From positions 620,001 to 684,000 of the forward strand of contig NJPS01000034.1 of assembly GCA_002946415.1 (NCBI GenBank): DNA of 64,000 bases, read 5' to 3'. Made by a program: the position numbers and the translations under genes. Origin of the DNA: Rutstroemia sp. NJR-2017a BVV2. Its lineage: Eukaryota; Ascomycota; Leotiomycetes; Helotiales; Rutstroemiaceae. The notes beneath the pieces were generated by a model that saw nothing but the letters and a program-made list of their open reading frames with translations, was not told the DNA's origin and searched no databases. Below, piece after piece: positions 44,404-54,265 of the stretch. Each line of letters starts with the position of its first letter. Within the stretch, counting starts at the first letter, position 1.

Positions 44404-45141
44404 ATGAATGCTTTTCAAGATAACAAGTCCAGCATGGGAAATGAAAAGAATCCCCAAGCACTTTCCCAGGCCCAACCTCTCAACCCACCACCTTACTCAG
44501 AAGCTTCTCAACAGCCACCTCCACCATTTCAGCAACCCCATCCCGCACCCGGAAGCTACCGGCCACAAATCTTCCCTCCTCTCTTTGGGGTCTACACTAG
44601 TGGCTACAAACACCTAAGTCTTGCCCTGCACAAAGACTCCCCGCCCTTCCTCTCTCTCGAAACCCACAGCGGCTTCTCGGGCAAACCCTCCATGATCCTC
44701 AACAATGGTACGGCGACCCTCGCAACCGCCGACTTCCACTCTCTATCATCCAAAATAGACCTCTCCGTCGGGAATTTCAACTGCGTGCTCCAATCCGACG
44801 GACTCTTCACGCCCAGTTATCCCTTTGAGTACACCCATGACGACGGCTCGCGCGAGGTGTTCGAGTGGAAGAGGAGTCATGGGAGAGAAATCCAGTCGCT
44901 GAATGGTGCGTATCACGGGTATAAGTTAGTGAGGGTTAAGAACGGACAGGTGGTGGCGGCGTGGACGAGGCCAGGTGGGTGGTCGCATGACAAAGTGGGG
45001 AAGATTGCGTTGATGGATAGGGGGTTGGGGGAGAGGTGGGAAGCTACTGCTGTTATTGGGGCGTTGGCTTTGCTTGAGAAGGATAGACAGCACCGGACTG
45101 CGGGAGCAAGTTCGGGTACTGCGGTGGTTATTTCTTCTTAA
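44404..45141 (+). CDS. Tubby/LURP-like domain protein
   Basis: A 245-residue single-exon protein. The first 50 residues are Pro/Gln-rich with PPPYSEAS, a PPxY motif that could bind WW-domain ubiquitin ligases. From about 60 to 235 it looks like a beta-rich domain of the LURP/tubby C-terminal-like superfamily: YKHLSLALHKDSPPFLSLETH, then FEWKRSHGREIQSL, YKLVRVKNGQVVAAWTR and a final hydrophobic helix (RWEATAVIGALALLEKDRQ). Similar fungal proteins are uncharacterised. I use the ATG at 44404 (MNAFQDNKSS); there is no earlier in-frame ATG. Confidence 0.68.
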   Translation: MNAFQDNKSSMGNEKNPQALSQAQPLNPPPYSEASQQPPPPFQQPHPAPGSYRPQIFPPLFGVYTSGYKHLSLALHKDSPPFLSLETHSGFSGKPSMILNNGTATLATADFHSLSSKIDLSVGNFNCVLQSDGLFTPSYPFEYTHDDGSREVFEWKRSHGREIQSLNGAYHGYKLVRVKNGQVVAAWTRPGGWSHDKVGKIALMDRGLGERWEATAVIGALALLEKDRQHRTAGASSGTAVVISS

Positions 45142-45516
45142 GGCTGCGAATCAAGCGGTGGGATTTCTTGTATTGTTTTATTAGATGCCGTTTTTGTTTT
45201 TGAAAGGTTCTGGAGCAAATGTGATACCACGGGGTGTGAATACGAAGGGCAAGGAAAGATGGGATCGAGGAATGATACCGGTGATGGGTATTTCAATTAT
45301 TAACCTGGCATCAGGGCGGGTATTCATAGAACATTCGGACCACTTGTAAGACAGTGAATCGACAGAGTTTGCGAAATATATTCTATGTGCAGATCCATTC
45401 CACGTAATTACTCCTCTATTCCCACAAAAATCAAAACATGTACCAAGTAAATTCCTATTCAGTTTACAATCCCGCACATCTTCCCCTTTGTCTCCCCACA
45501 CCTCTGCAGTTACATC
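45142..45516. other. Convergent 3' region
   Basis: About 0.37 kb between converging stops; nothing else seen. Confidence 0.45.
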
Positions 45517-46293
45517 TTAACCTTCAACACTCGCTGTACTACTGCTAGCCGGCGCTGAGCTCGAACTACTAGTAGCCAGAATTGTCGTACACGCCGCGGA
45601 AGGACAATACCCGTGATTGCAAGTAAAACTGCACAACCCAACATAACTGACATCTTCTCCCGGTAGCGGAAAACCTGGGGTGTTTGATACAGGCGGTTCT
45701 GGAACTGCGTTCGCACTGTATGCGGTACATGTGCAGGGCGACGGACAGTAATTGTAGTTGCAGGAGAAACTGCAGAGACCGAGGTAGTTGTTTGGTCCTG
45801 TGCCTGCAATACAGAATTGGCCTGAAGGCGAAGGGATTGGTGCTGCAGATGATGATGAGGTGGGGCCAGAGGAAGATATCGTCGATGTGGACGTGGGAGT
45901 TGGGCTGGACGAGGAGCTGGATGAAGAATTTTTAGTGCCGAGCCCGACGCCTAGCCCGACTGCTAGACCAATGATTGCCAGGAGGAGGAGAATCAATACA
46001 ATCCAGAATGTGCGTCTCTTCAATCCGCAGATTCGTTTCTCAGGCGGCGGATGTGTTGGGCTTGGAGGAACAGTACTTCTATCGCTTGTTTTGTAACTCG
46101 GCGGACTTCCATCAATGCTGCCTTGTAGAGGATTGATTGGTGGCGGGAGGACTTTCATAGGTTCTCCGTATGCGGATTCTTTCTTGGGTGGTTCGAATTT
46201 GAGATCCTTGGTAACGGGACTCTCGGGGGGTTTGTCTTCGGATGGAGATACGACTTGTAGACCTTCATGGTCTCTCTGTGCTCGGATAGCCAT
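45517..46293 (-). CDS. Single-pass membrane protein with two Cys-rich modules
   Basis: A 258-residue protein without signal peptide. Residues 1-94 are hydrophilic and Pro-rich and end in a basic patch (KRICGLKRR). A Leu/Ile/Gly-rich membrane span follows at about 95-118, then a poly-Ser/Thr stalk (121-157) likely O-glycosylated. Two copies of a Cys-rich module lie beyond: YLGLCSFSCNYNYCPSPCTC (170-189) and YVGLCSFTCNHGYCPSAAC (218-235-type). Charge suggests the N-terminus inside and the modules outside. Similar GLCSFxCNxGYCP modules occur next to glucanase or chitin-related domains in fungi, so a cell-wall-sensing or binding role is plausible. No enzyme domain is present. Confidence 0.75.
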   Translation of the reverse strand: MAIRAQRDHEGLQVVSPSEDKPPESPVTKDLKFEPPKKESAYGEPMKVLPPPINPLQGSIDGSPPSYKTSDRSTVPPSPTHPPPEKRICGLKRRTFWIVLILLLLAIIGLAVGLGVGLGTKNSSSSSSSSPTPTSTSTISSSGPTSSSSAAPIPSPSGQFCIAGTGPNNYLGLCSFSCNYNYCPSPCTCTAYSANAVPEPPVSNTPGFPLPGEDVSYVGLCSFTCNHGYCPSAACTTILATSSSSSAPASSSTASVEG

Positions 46294-47423
46294 TTTTGAT
46301 TGAGGCTCGAATGTCGAGATACAAATTTTGGAAGGTGTCGTAGTGTTAAAAGGGAAGTCATGGAAAATCGCATGAAGGGACAGTGAGGATGCATGAGTTG
46401 TCTTTGTTCCATCAACAAGGACATCTTAGGGTCGTTGTCGACCATCTTTAGTTTCTTCGACCAACAGCAGAAAATCCAAGTTGAAGAAAGCTTCCGGCAT
46501 TCTAGGAATTTCTTTGTTCCTACCACGCAACATGATCGTTGGCTAGTCAATATGCACAGAATCTGAAAGGAAAGATGGCAGACTAGAAAATTTGTCATAG
46601 CAATAGGTTTCTTTCAAAGAGGACTAAGAGATGTTCTAGAAGACGCAGCTGCCCGATATGCCGTTTGATCGCACACTTAACTCACTTAAGCATTATGTGC
46701 GCTCCTTATGAACAAATATCCCACTTGGATTTGTACAGCAGCAACAATCTTCTCAATCAATGTGCACATGATCAAATGAAAGTTCAATGATAGTGCTCTC
46801 CCAAATGAGAAACAGGGAACGACGAATACCATCCGCTATCTGCTGGTGTTAAGAATACTATCGATCACCAGAAAAACAGGGCAGGAGGGGTCACGTACAG
46901 GTGCTCTGCAATGAAAAGGGTAGAAATCGAATGAGAATTTGACCTGTCTTTAAGCCTCCTGTTTCGAGTTGTGAGCCCCGCCCCGGCTTCTATTTATCGT
47001 GCAACCACATCAGACGTTGCTATCAAAGCGGGGTAGCATATGCATGGGTTTGATAAAAGCAAATAGCAGCGCCCCCCAGAGATAACAAGAAATTTAAGTA
47101 TCTCGGATACAGTAGGAACTTCTGCTTGACCCCGCCGGATAATTATATGTGAGACCGTCCAATTACCACATGCGGAAGTGACGACGCAGGGTAACTCGCC
47201 CGTTCCTGTAATTTAGTATTCACCTATTGGATCCCACCTCTTTTCGAACCTATCATGTTACTTTGCTATAACTAATCGCACCTCCGTAGAGCTCCGCAAT
47301 CCATCGTTTTGTGGCATATAAACTTCGTGCTTTTCCCTTTACTCAGATCGTAATCGACCACGCGTTTTCAACTTCTCCTCCTTCCATCTCATTCCACTCC
47401 AACGAACACAAATATCATCAAAC
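46294..47423. promoter_or_regulatory. Divergent upstream region, 1.1 kb
   Basis: Promoters of the membrane-protein gene and the small four-exon gene. Minus-strand frames here have no recognisable content. Confidence 0.4.
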
Positions 47424-47836
47424 ATGCCTGAACAAGGATCCAGCAACTCTGGCTCTAGCAGCTCTGGCTCTAGCAGTTATACCCCATACACTGTGAACAG
47501 CACCGGTACCAATAGTCAGGTAAGCTGATCAAGCTCTGGAAGCACACTGAATGATTGACGTTTCGTCTAAGGGAAACTCCTACGACACTCGCAGTACTCC
47601 ATCTGGGGACGCGTATCATTATTCCAACACCAGTAAGGAATATGTTCTAGGCCATAAAACGCAAATCGCTGACTGAGATGCAGATGGGTCGTACTACTAC
47701 TCCAACGGAAACGGCTCTACTTAGTATGTTTGTCCTTTAAATGAAACCGATACCCAGATCTGATGTATATAGCTACAACAACGGTAGCGGGTCGAGCACT
47801 TACACAGCCCCAAATGGCAATACGTACAAGAATTAG
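47424..47836 (+). CDS. Small four-exon Ser/Gly/Asn/Tyr-rich protein
   Basis: An 86-residue low-complexity protein seen only after splicing: exons 47424-47519, 47572-47632, 47684-47723 and 47773-47836. Introns of 52, 51 and 49 nt have donors GTAAGC, GTAAGG and GTATGT and acceptors AAG, CAG and TAG. Together they give one frame starting MPEQGSSNSGSSSSGSSS and ending NGNTYKN. The product has repeated YYYSNGNGS-like units and no hydrophobic segment, so it should be soluble and disordered. The four-exon structure with consistent signals for so short a protein argues that it is real. Glycine/tyrosine-rich proteins of this kind can self-assemble. Function unknown. Confidence 0.66.
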
Positions 47837-48883
47837 ATCTCTGGGAGATTGAGGCTCTGAGACGGGTGGGAAATTCATTTCTTGGTTCGCTTCGAATCTT
47901 GCCGAAGTCGCATCGCCAACTGGGAGTTCTTCGAGTAGCATAATATTGAGTGAATGACTGGGTATGGGATTGGAAGAAATTGCACGGAATTTGTCGATGT
48001 GGAGCAGACTGGCCTTCCACTTGGTCAGGTGGTGTCTTTAGATGCTTTTTCTTTGTGGTACAATGAATAAAAAGCATTTTGCTTGAGGGCGCCCTGCTTT
48101 GTGAACCACCCGAGAAAATGAACGTAGGTCTTACTGTGCTGTTGCATAACGCCATCCAGCTGAGCAGTACCCCGCAGATAAGAATTTCATTTGCATCACG
48201 TACTGTGTTGCGGTATTGCTTTGCATGCGTCGTGAGAGTTGTGGTTCCCTGGAAGAAAGTTGGACGTCCACCACCGTCAACGAGTCTCCTCATTCGAGGT
48301 CGGAAAATCAGTCTGGGGAACACGCGCTAGACTACAATAGGCAAGCAACCTATCTTGCCTTGTAAAAGAATAAAGATTCTCCCCCATCCGTATTTTTACA
48401 TGCGCCATACTAGCTTTGACTAATCGCATCCATTCGCAATACGCCCAAAAATTACTCCGCGGGACTTTCATCTGTGGGTTTCCAAGTCGGTGCGGGGCAG
48501 AGTATCACAAATACAACCATGACTTGGGGGTGGTTCCCAAAAGCGAAACCTTTCCATTGTGGAATCTGTAAAGAATTGACGGACTTTGTCTCAAGGGTTC
48601 AGGCTTGTGAACGAGTTCCCGCAGAATCCCACAGATATCAGTTAAGGTCTTCGGAGTGCTTCAAGCTCTAGCTGAAAGTGGTTCTCACTCCAGTTACCAA
48701 ATCCAACCCTCACGGTGCGATACTAATGGTTCCGGGAAAGACGTGGGAGACAATTGCGATATCTTCTGCAGTCAATAATAGAAGCCAATATCAATTTAAA
48801 GTCAGTGTCTACTCTCTGTATCTCCCGCGCCGTAATGACTCACCACCCAAAACACATTCAATATTCATTAGAGCCATTCCACA
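47837..48883. other. Convergent intergenic region, 1 kb
   Basis: Between converging genes. A 200-codon minus-strand frame overlaps part of it and the small gene, but its composition does not look coding. Confidence 0.4.
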
Positions 48884-50614
48884 TCAGATCCTACAAAGTC
48901 GTCCATCGCTCCTCTGTACCCAACGATCGCTCCCCACCGCACCCAGCGCATAAAACCTATCTTCGGGATCCCACCTCCTCTTAATCTCCTCCAGTCTCTC
49001 GTAGTTCTCCCCATAGAAAACCTCCTTCCAATCCCTCTGTTGAAAATCCGCCTCGTTAACATATACCGCTCCACCGGGTGTCAGCGCAGCCAACTGTGGC
49101 CCAATAACATTTGTCAGAAAGTTCTGATTCCTAAAGTTGGCTTCAAAATCCACATAATTGATAGTTGATCTATAAACGGCGTTTACGAGAGTTTTCCTCC
49201 AGTATGGATTTACAGATACCGCTGGAGCATTGGGAAGTAGGGTTTTGTTGACATCCAGGGTTATACCGTATATGAGGTAGTTATTGTTGACGAGGGTGCG
49301 AATGACGGATATGAAGCTGTCGGTGTTGTTTTGGACGACGGATCGAGGGAGGAGGCGCCCAGCTAGGTTGGTGTCAGAGACGTTGAGTTGATAATATTCA
49401 GAGTCGTATAATGGGAGGAAAGTGGTGTAGAATGAAGATGTGTAGTTATAGGGGATATCAGCGGTTTTCAGTGCGGATAGTATTGGAGAGAATAACTCGT
49501 CGAGGGCCTCTTGCTCCACATCAAGACCTACAACTGGTGCTACGAGGACGTAGCCAGGGGCAACAGTCCATACGAGCTGCATGCCACTATCGATCATAAG
49601 TGGCAGAGATTTTAAGAATACTCTTACAGACTCCCAGTAGGATTTAATGCCGTCTGCGGTTGTTGGTTGGGCAAATTGTAAGCTTGCTGAGGATATCCTG
49701 GTGATCGGTGGGTGGAATTTGACAGTCACCGACAACACAACCCCATATGTCCCTCCGCCTCCTCCAGAAAGAGCCCAATAGAGATCCGTATGATGAGTTG
49801 GAGTGGCCTTCACGATATCTCCACCTACCCCTGTTATTACATGCCATTCCAAAATCTGATCAACGGCCAGGCCAAACTTTGTAGAATGTGGACTGTGTCC
49901 ACCCCCCTGGCTGTAACCACCCGCCACTGCAACTGTATGGCAGTTCCCTGCGACTATGCTGCCATTATTTGCATCCGCAAACTGATACGCCTGGTAAGAC
50001 GTAACGCCAGCTCCAAGGACTGCTGCTTTTCCCGTGTATGATGGAGAACTATAGTCGATAAGAGATGTTGAAGTCATATGATGCGTCCAGATAGCAAGTG
50101 CACCTGCTCCAGTTGACTTTCCATTGTAGTCATGGCCTGTACTGCGGATGACTAGACGGAGATCAAATCGATTGGCGAATATAACCGCTTTTCTAACATC
50201 TTGTGCAGTTGTTGCGTTGACGATATAACTTACATAGTTACCCAAAGTACAAGGAAACTCAGGCGGAAGAAATGGATTACAACTGTTGTTCGTGAACACC
50301 CACGCCATAGTAGAAGACGGCGAAGATAAGTGAGGTTCGGGGTAAAACCAATTATCTTGTAGCGTAGCGCACGCCTTTTCGTCATAGGCTTCAAATTGGT
50401 CATGGTGACAAACTGCGGCGATAGGAATGGAGGCGATCAGTTTTCCGCCGAGTGTATGATTGAAGAGATTCCATGCATTGGCATTCGGGTAGCAGGAGTC
50501 GCCCGGAAAACAACGACATCTATCTGTTGTAGGAGCGACAGCAGCAATCACACTGTACGAGCCAAAAGATATAAAGAGCAACAGGTAGGAAAAGCTAGCA
50601 AAAAGAGGTGTCAT
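48884..50614 (-). CDS. Secreted FAD-linked oxidoreductase, BBE-like
   Basis: Flavoprotein of the PCMH/berberine-bridge type, 576 residues from the chosen start, oxidising a small secreted or extracellular substrate. The ATG at 50614 opens a signal peptide (MTPLFASFSYLLLFISFGSY). The same frame reaches another ATG at 50734, which would hide the signal. The FAD-binding domain has RSTGHDYNGK with the usual covalent His, and GNCHTVAVAGGYSQGGGHS with a Cys in the position used for a second covalent bond. A substrate domain follows, and the BBE C-terminal segment includes YVNEADF and YGENYERLEEIKRRWDP. Several NxS/T sites are present. It is first of three same-strand metabolic genes. Confidence 0.9.
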   Translation of the reverse strand: MTPLFASFSYLLLFISFGSYSVIAAVAPTTDRCRCFPGDSCYPNANAWNLFNHTLGGKLIASIPIAAVCHHDQFEAYDEKACATLQDNWFYPEPHLSSPSSTMAWVFTNNSCNPFLPPEFPCTLGNYVSYIVNATTAQDVRKAVIFANRFDLRLVIRSTGHDYNGKSTGAGALAIWTHHMTSTSLIDYSSPSYTGKAAVLGAGVTSYQAYQFADANNGSIVAGNCHTVAVAGGYSQGGGHSPHSTKFGLAVDQILEWHVITGVGGDIVKATPTHHTDLYWALSGGGGGTYGVVLSVTVKFHPPITRISSASLQFAQPTTADGIKSYWESVRVFLKSLPLMIDSGMQLVWTVAPGYVLVAPVVGLDVEQEALDELFSPILSALKTADIPYNYTSSFYTTFLPLYDSEYYQLNVSDTNLAGRLLPRSVVQNNTDSFISVIRTLVNNNYLIYGITLDVNKTLLPNAPAVSVNPYWRKTLVNAVYRSTINYVDFEANFRNQNFLTNVIGPQLAALTPGGAVYVNEADFQQRDWKEVFYGENYERLEEIKRRWDPEDRFYALGAVGSDRWVQRSDGRLCRI

Positions 50615-51164
50615 GCCTGCGACAACTGAGAATGTGCTTGCAAGTGTCTGATACACTATCGTAGGACTGTTATGATTGCGCGACTGTGAAGAGGGAAGCT
50701 TGGTCTTAAGATCATAGTCTGAATAATTTGCCATACCTCGCAGAAGTATTTATCATACTTGCTGTCAGGCTGGATTGGTGTATACAAAAGTGGTAGTCCT
50801 CCACAGATGAACCTTGGATGCGTGTGCATTTCGCCATATGCTGTGTTTAAAAGATACTTTTTTCATTGATGCAGATGCTGCAATGTCAGCATCGGGAGGG
50901 GTTAATTCAAATCTCAAAGAAGGATGACCTACATATATCTGTAAAATGGCGAACCACATGACTGCCCCATAGCCAATGAAGTTGATGCTTTCGTATATTT
51001 TGCACCATTTAACAATATTCATTCCTACCCAAAAAAGGCCCAAACACTACATCAGTGGTTCGTCAATTATACCCTGTAACTTCATAACAACAAGCGGTTT
51101 TTTGGACTCTCCCGCTATCCAGTAGACGCAACAAATGAGAACCGCACAAATCTCACAATCCCCT
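50615..51164. promoter_or_regulatory. Upstream of the FAD oxidoreductase gene
   Basis: About 0.55 kb, the promoter of the FAD gene and the 3' region of the hydrolase gene. The minus frame 50734-50615 is open and continuous with the FAD gene but looks like leader. Confidence 0.4.
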
Positions 51165-52142
51165 CTATTCTTCTTCCTCGCCCCAGACCTCTGCCCTTAA
51201 CCAATCTCCCGCCCTCCCATAATACTCTCGTGGATCAGGAGTCGGCGATGGATACTTATCCCACGCGTGCTTTACCCCCCGCACACACTCATAGTCGACC
51301 TTCCAGCCCCACTCTCCCAACCTCTGCACAAAGTCCTCTGCTTCCCTACACAGCATATCATACTCACAAGTAACAATTCTAATCTTCGCTGGTAGTGCTT
51401 CTCTCAATATTCTCTCGTCCTGAATCCCCGGACTCAAGAACTTACTCCTGCGATCAATTCCCGTATTTGGTGGTCTGTACGAATGATCAAAAACATCCGT
51501 CAACCAACCTGGCAATGACTGCGAAGGATTGGCCATACGTAGTCGTTTTTCCTGGCGGGATATAGATGAATCCAGACCTGGATAGAATGCGATGATGCCT
51601 GCTATATTCCAGGATTCTTCAACAGAAACAAGTGATTTAAATTCGCGGAGAAGTAGAGGCGCTGAGAAACAGAGGTTCCCGCCGGCGGAGAAGCCGCTTA
51701 GTACAATCTGGGTAGGATCGATGTTCAGTTCACGTGAGTGTGAAAACAGGTAAATGAGCGAGGAACACGCATCTTGAATAGCGGTTGGGAAGGGATGCTC
51801 AGGACCAAGACGATAAGAAGCGGATATGACGATGCAATTCTGGAGGTTGGTGACGGTTTGGGCCCACAGAGAGTCGTCTGTTGGATGGCCGATCGTGAAA
51901 CCGCCGCCGTGGAAGCTGAGGATACACGGATAAGTACGCGAGGAATCGTATGAAGGTGGATGGTAGATATAGAGTGTCAAATTGCCAGGATTCTTTTGAG
52001 CAAAAGTTGCGGGTATCGTGAGACTATAGGTTGGCGGGTGATATGGGAGACGAAGAAGACGACGTAGAGGACTGGCTAGGGTCGTGGTGAACAGACGAAT
52101 GAACTTGACGATACAAATGAGGACAAAGCGAGGGAGTGCCAT
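51165..52142 (-). CDS. Alpha/beta hydrolase, HSL/esterase family
   Basis: Carboxylesterase or lipase-like enzyme of the hormone-sensitive lipase (GDXG) group, 325 residues in one exon. HGGG oxyanion motif at 78-81, nucleophile S152 in GFSAGG, acid D262 (CEYDMLC) and base H292 (VKHAWD) are all present. The first 30 residues (MALPRFVLICIVKFIRLFTT) are hydrophobic and basic, which may anchor it to a membrane. It lies between the FAD oxidoreductase and the 6PGDH-like gene on the same strand, with gaps of about 0.5 kb, so each probably has its own promoter. Substrate unknown. Confidence 0.88.
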   Translation of the reverse strand: MALPRFVLICIVKFIRLFTTTLASPLRRLLRLPYHPPTYSLTIPATFAQKNPGNLTLYIYHPPSYDSSRTYPCILSFHGGGFTIGHPTDDSLWAQTVTNLQNCIVISASYRLGPEHPFPTAIQDACSSLIYLFSHSRELNIDPTQIVLSGFSAGGNLCFSAPLLLREFKSLVSVEESWNIAGIIAFYPGLDSSISRQEKRLRMANPSQSLPGWLTDVFDHSYRPPNTGIDRRSKFLSPGIQDERILREALPAKIRIVTCEYDMLCREAEDFVQRLGEWGWKVDYECVRGVKHAWDKYPSPTPDPREYYGRAGDWLRAEVWGEEEE

Positions 52143-52682
52143 CTCGGAAGAATTCCCCCAAGATATCCTCTGATGGACTGAGAGTATAGAGATATTGGTA
52201 ACTGTACAAGCGCACCCTAAAACTAGAATCGGGATATTATGAGAGGACCTTTAGTTGCACTGATTGATAATCCGTTGAACCCGTAAAATCACTGAAGTGT
52301 CTATGCAATAACAACTATGTCTTGTCTTCTGAACCAAATGATAGCGCTGCCCTAGTAATACTCAATGGCTCTTGGTCGCAAGTTTATATATCGTGTTCGA
52401 TTGCATGTATGTTTTAGATTGGCGATGTTGTTGTATGCGCGTCGATGATGTAGTTTTTGCTTACTCATAGACTATCATTCTGCCCCAACGTGATTGGCCG
52501 GCAAGAATGTCACTGCTACCCTTCCCGCGCCGGAAGATAACTAGATTGTGATCGAATTCCAAGATTAGGATTCATTAATGATTCACCATTACATATACAT
52601 CGGTTGATTCAATCCCTGATTCTTGTATCTCCTCTTCTTCCCATGCCTTCCTCCCACCGTTGTTTCGTTTTCATCACCTAAC
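52143..52682. other. Intergenic region, no gene seen
   Basis: About 0.54 kb between same-strand genes; only short frames. Confidence 0.4.
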
Positions 52683-54265
52683 TTACGCGGGCTTCCATTC
52701 ATAATGATGTTGTCCAGTTTCCGGCAACCCCGGCCCATCTGCCTCCTTCTTACTGTCATATTTGTGATTCCCAAAGTAATCCAACTCCGCCTCATAGAAT
52801 TGAGTCGGCAACTCCATGTTCCCACTATACTTCAAATACTCCAATGTAGCCGATAAACTGGGAATAACCGCATTGCATTCTACACCTTTAGCGACAATTT
52901 TCTTCAATGAATCGAAACCCCTGGTAAGCTCAGAAACGATTGAGTCTTCGTAGAAGAGCTCGTTCTTGGAAGTTTTTGCGTAGATGTCGGCGAGAAGAGA
53001 AGAAATGTGGTCGGATTGAATGATGCATCCTGCTCGCCAAATCTGGACCACGTTGGGATAATTGATGTTCCATTTGTTTTCTTTGTTGGCTGTATCGATT
53101 ATGGTCATTCCTTGAACGAAGGCAGCAAGACAGGTAGTATAAACCGCCCAACGTAGATCTTCAAGGAAAGCTTCCTTTTCGTCATCCTTAATAGAGATCC
53201 TGGATGGCTTGAAGGTGCCCTTAAAAGCCTCGTTGACACGCTGACGATGACCACGGAATGCAGATACAATTCGAAGGAAATGCGCTGTCGACAATGTCGG
53301 TGCAGGAACGTGACGATCAACTGCCTCTGTGTTCGACCAGATTCCCGTTGCTTCCGACCCGTCGACATCTTGTACAACTTTATCTTGCACATCAGCGAGG
53401 ACGTGTTCACCGGATTTGTCCTTGGTTTGGCATATTTCCGCTGCAATTGTGACCAGGAAAGTGTTTTCCTATGTATATTAGCAGAATTAGGCAAGTATCA
53501 AGGGGTAAATGCATACCAGTTCTCCTTCTGAGCCCCACTTGTCAAAAACCTTGCCTATTTCATCATATTCCATTCCCAAATGTTTGTTCATAATCGTCCA
53601 AGCTTCACTGACTGCAGACATCATCCCATGCTCAATCCCATTGTGAATCATCTTCACATAGTGTCCGGAACCACCCTCTCCAATTTTAGCAACGCATGGT
53701 GTACCATCCTTTGCTTTCGTGGCCATTGTCTCTAAAAGCGGCATCACGGTATCTATGGCCTGGTCCTGACCTCCAGGACACATACTTGGTCCCCTCCTCG
53801 CCGATTGATATCCTCCTGATACGCCACAACCAATATAGTATACACCTTGAGCGATAGCCTTTCCCTGTCTGCGCTGCGTGTTTTCCCAATGCTCATTTGC
53901 ACAATCAATGATAATATCTCCCTTTTCAAGGTATGGATGTAATCCTTCCACCACCGTATCCCCAACCGGGCCGTGTGGCAGCGAGAAAATTATGACCCTT
54001 GGTTTAGAAAGCGTATCGCAGAATTCTTTGTAGTCGGTATGTTTCGTTAATTCAGCCTTGATATTCTGGTCTTTCGCGGATTTGATGAGATCATCAATGG
54101 TGGACGTTGATGGATCGTTCAGAGCCACAGAAATGCCATTTTCAGCAAGGAGAAGTGTCATCCCACCACCCATAGAGCCCGCCCCAATCATTCCTACCTG
54201 TATGAGTCGTCAATGGTGACCAAAATTGTTGTAGACGGGCCACTAACCTTCTTGAACTTGTCCAT
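52683..54265 (-). CDS. Divergent 6-phosphogluconate dehydrogenase homologue
   Basis: A 494-residue beta-hydroxyacid dehydrogenase with full 6PGDH architecture. Exons are 54265-54248 (MDKFKK), 54197-53517 and 53468-52683; introns are 50 and 48 nt (GTTAGT..CAG, GTATGC..TAG). The N-terminal Rossmann domain has GAGSMGG (11-17), followed by D34 after beta-2, which favours NAD over NADP. The catalytic block GHYVKMIHNGIEHG keeps K188, H191, N192 and E195. Canonical phosphate contacts appear changed: Tyr to His at 196, the Lys of QKGTGKW lost, Arg of GCIIR to Gln, Arg of RDYFG to Leu. It is therefore probably not a pentose-phosphate enzyme. Substrate unknown. Confidence 0.9.

Noticed and set aside
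46155..46598. 147-codon minus-strand frame
   Set aside because: Overlaps the start of the membrane-protein gene in another frame, with no motif.
47721..48323. 200-codon minus-strand frame
   Set aside because: It runs antisense over the last exons of the spliced four-exon gene and has an untypical composition with no motif.
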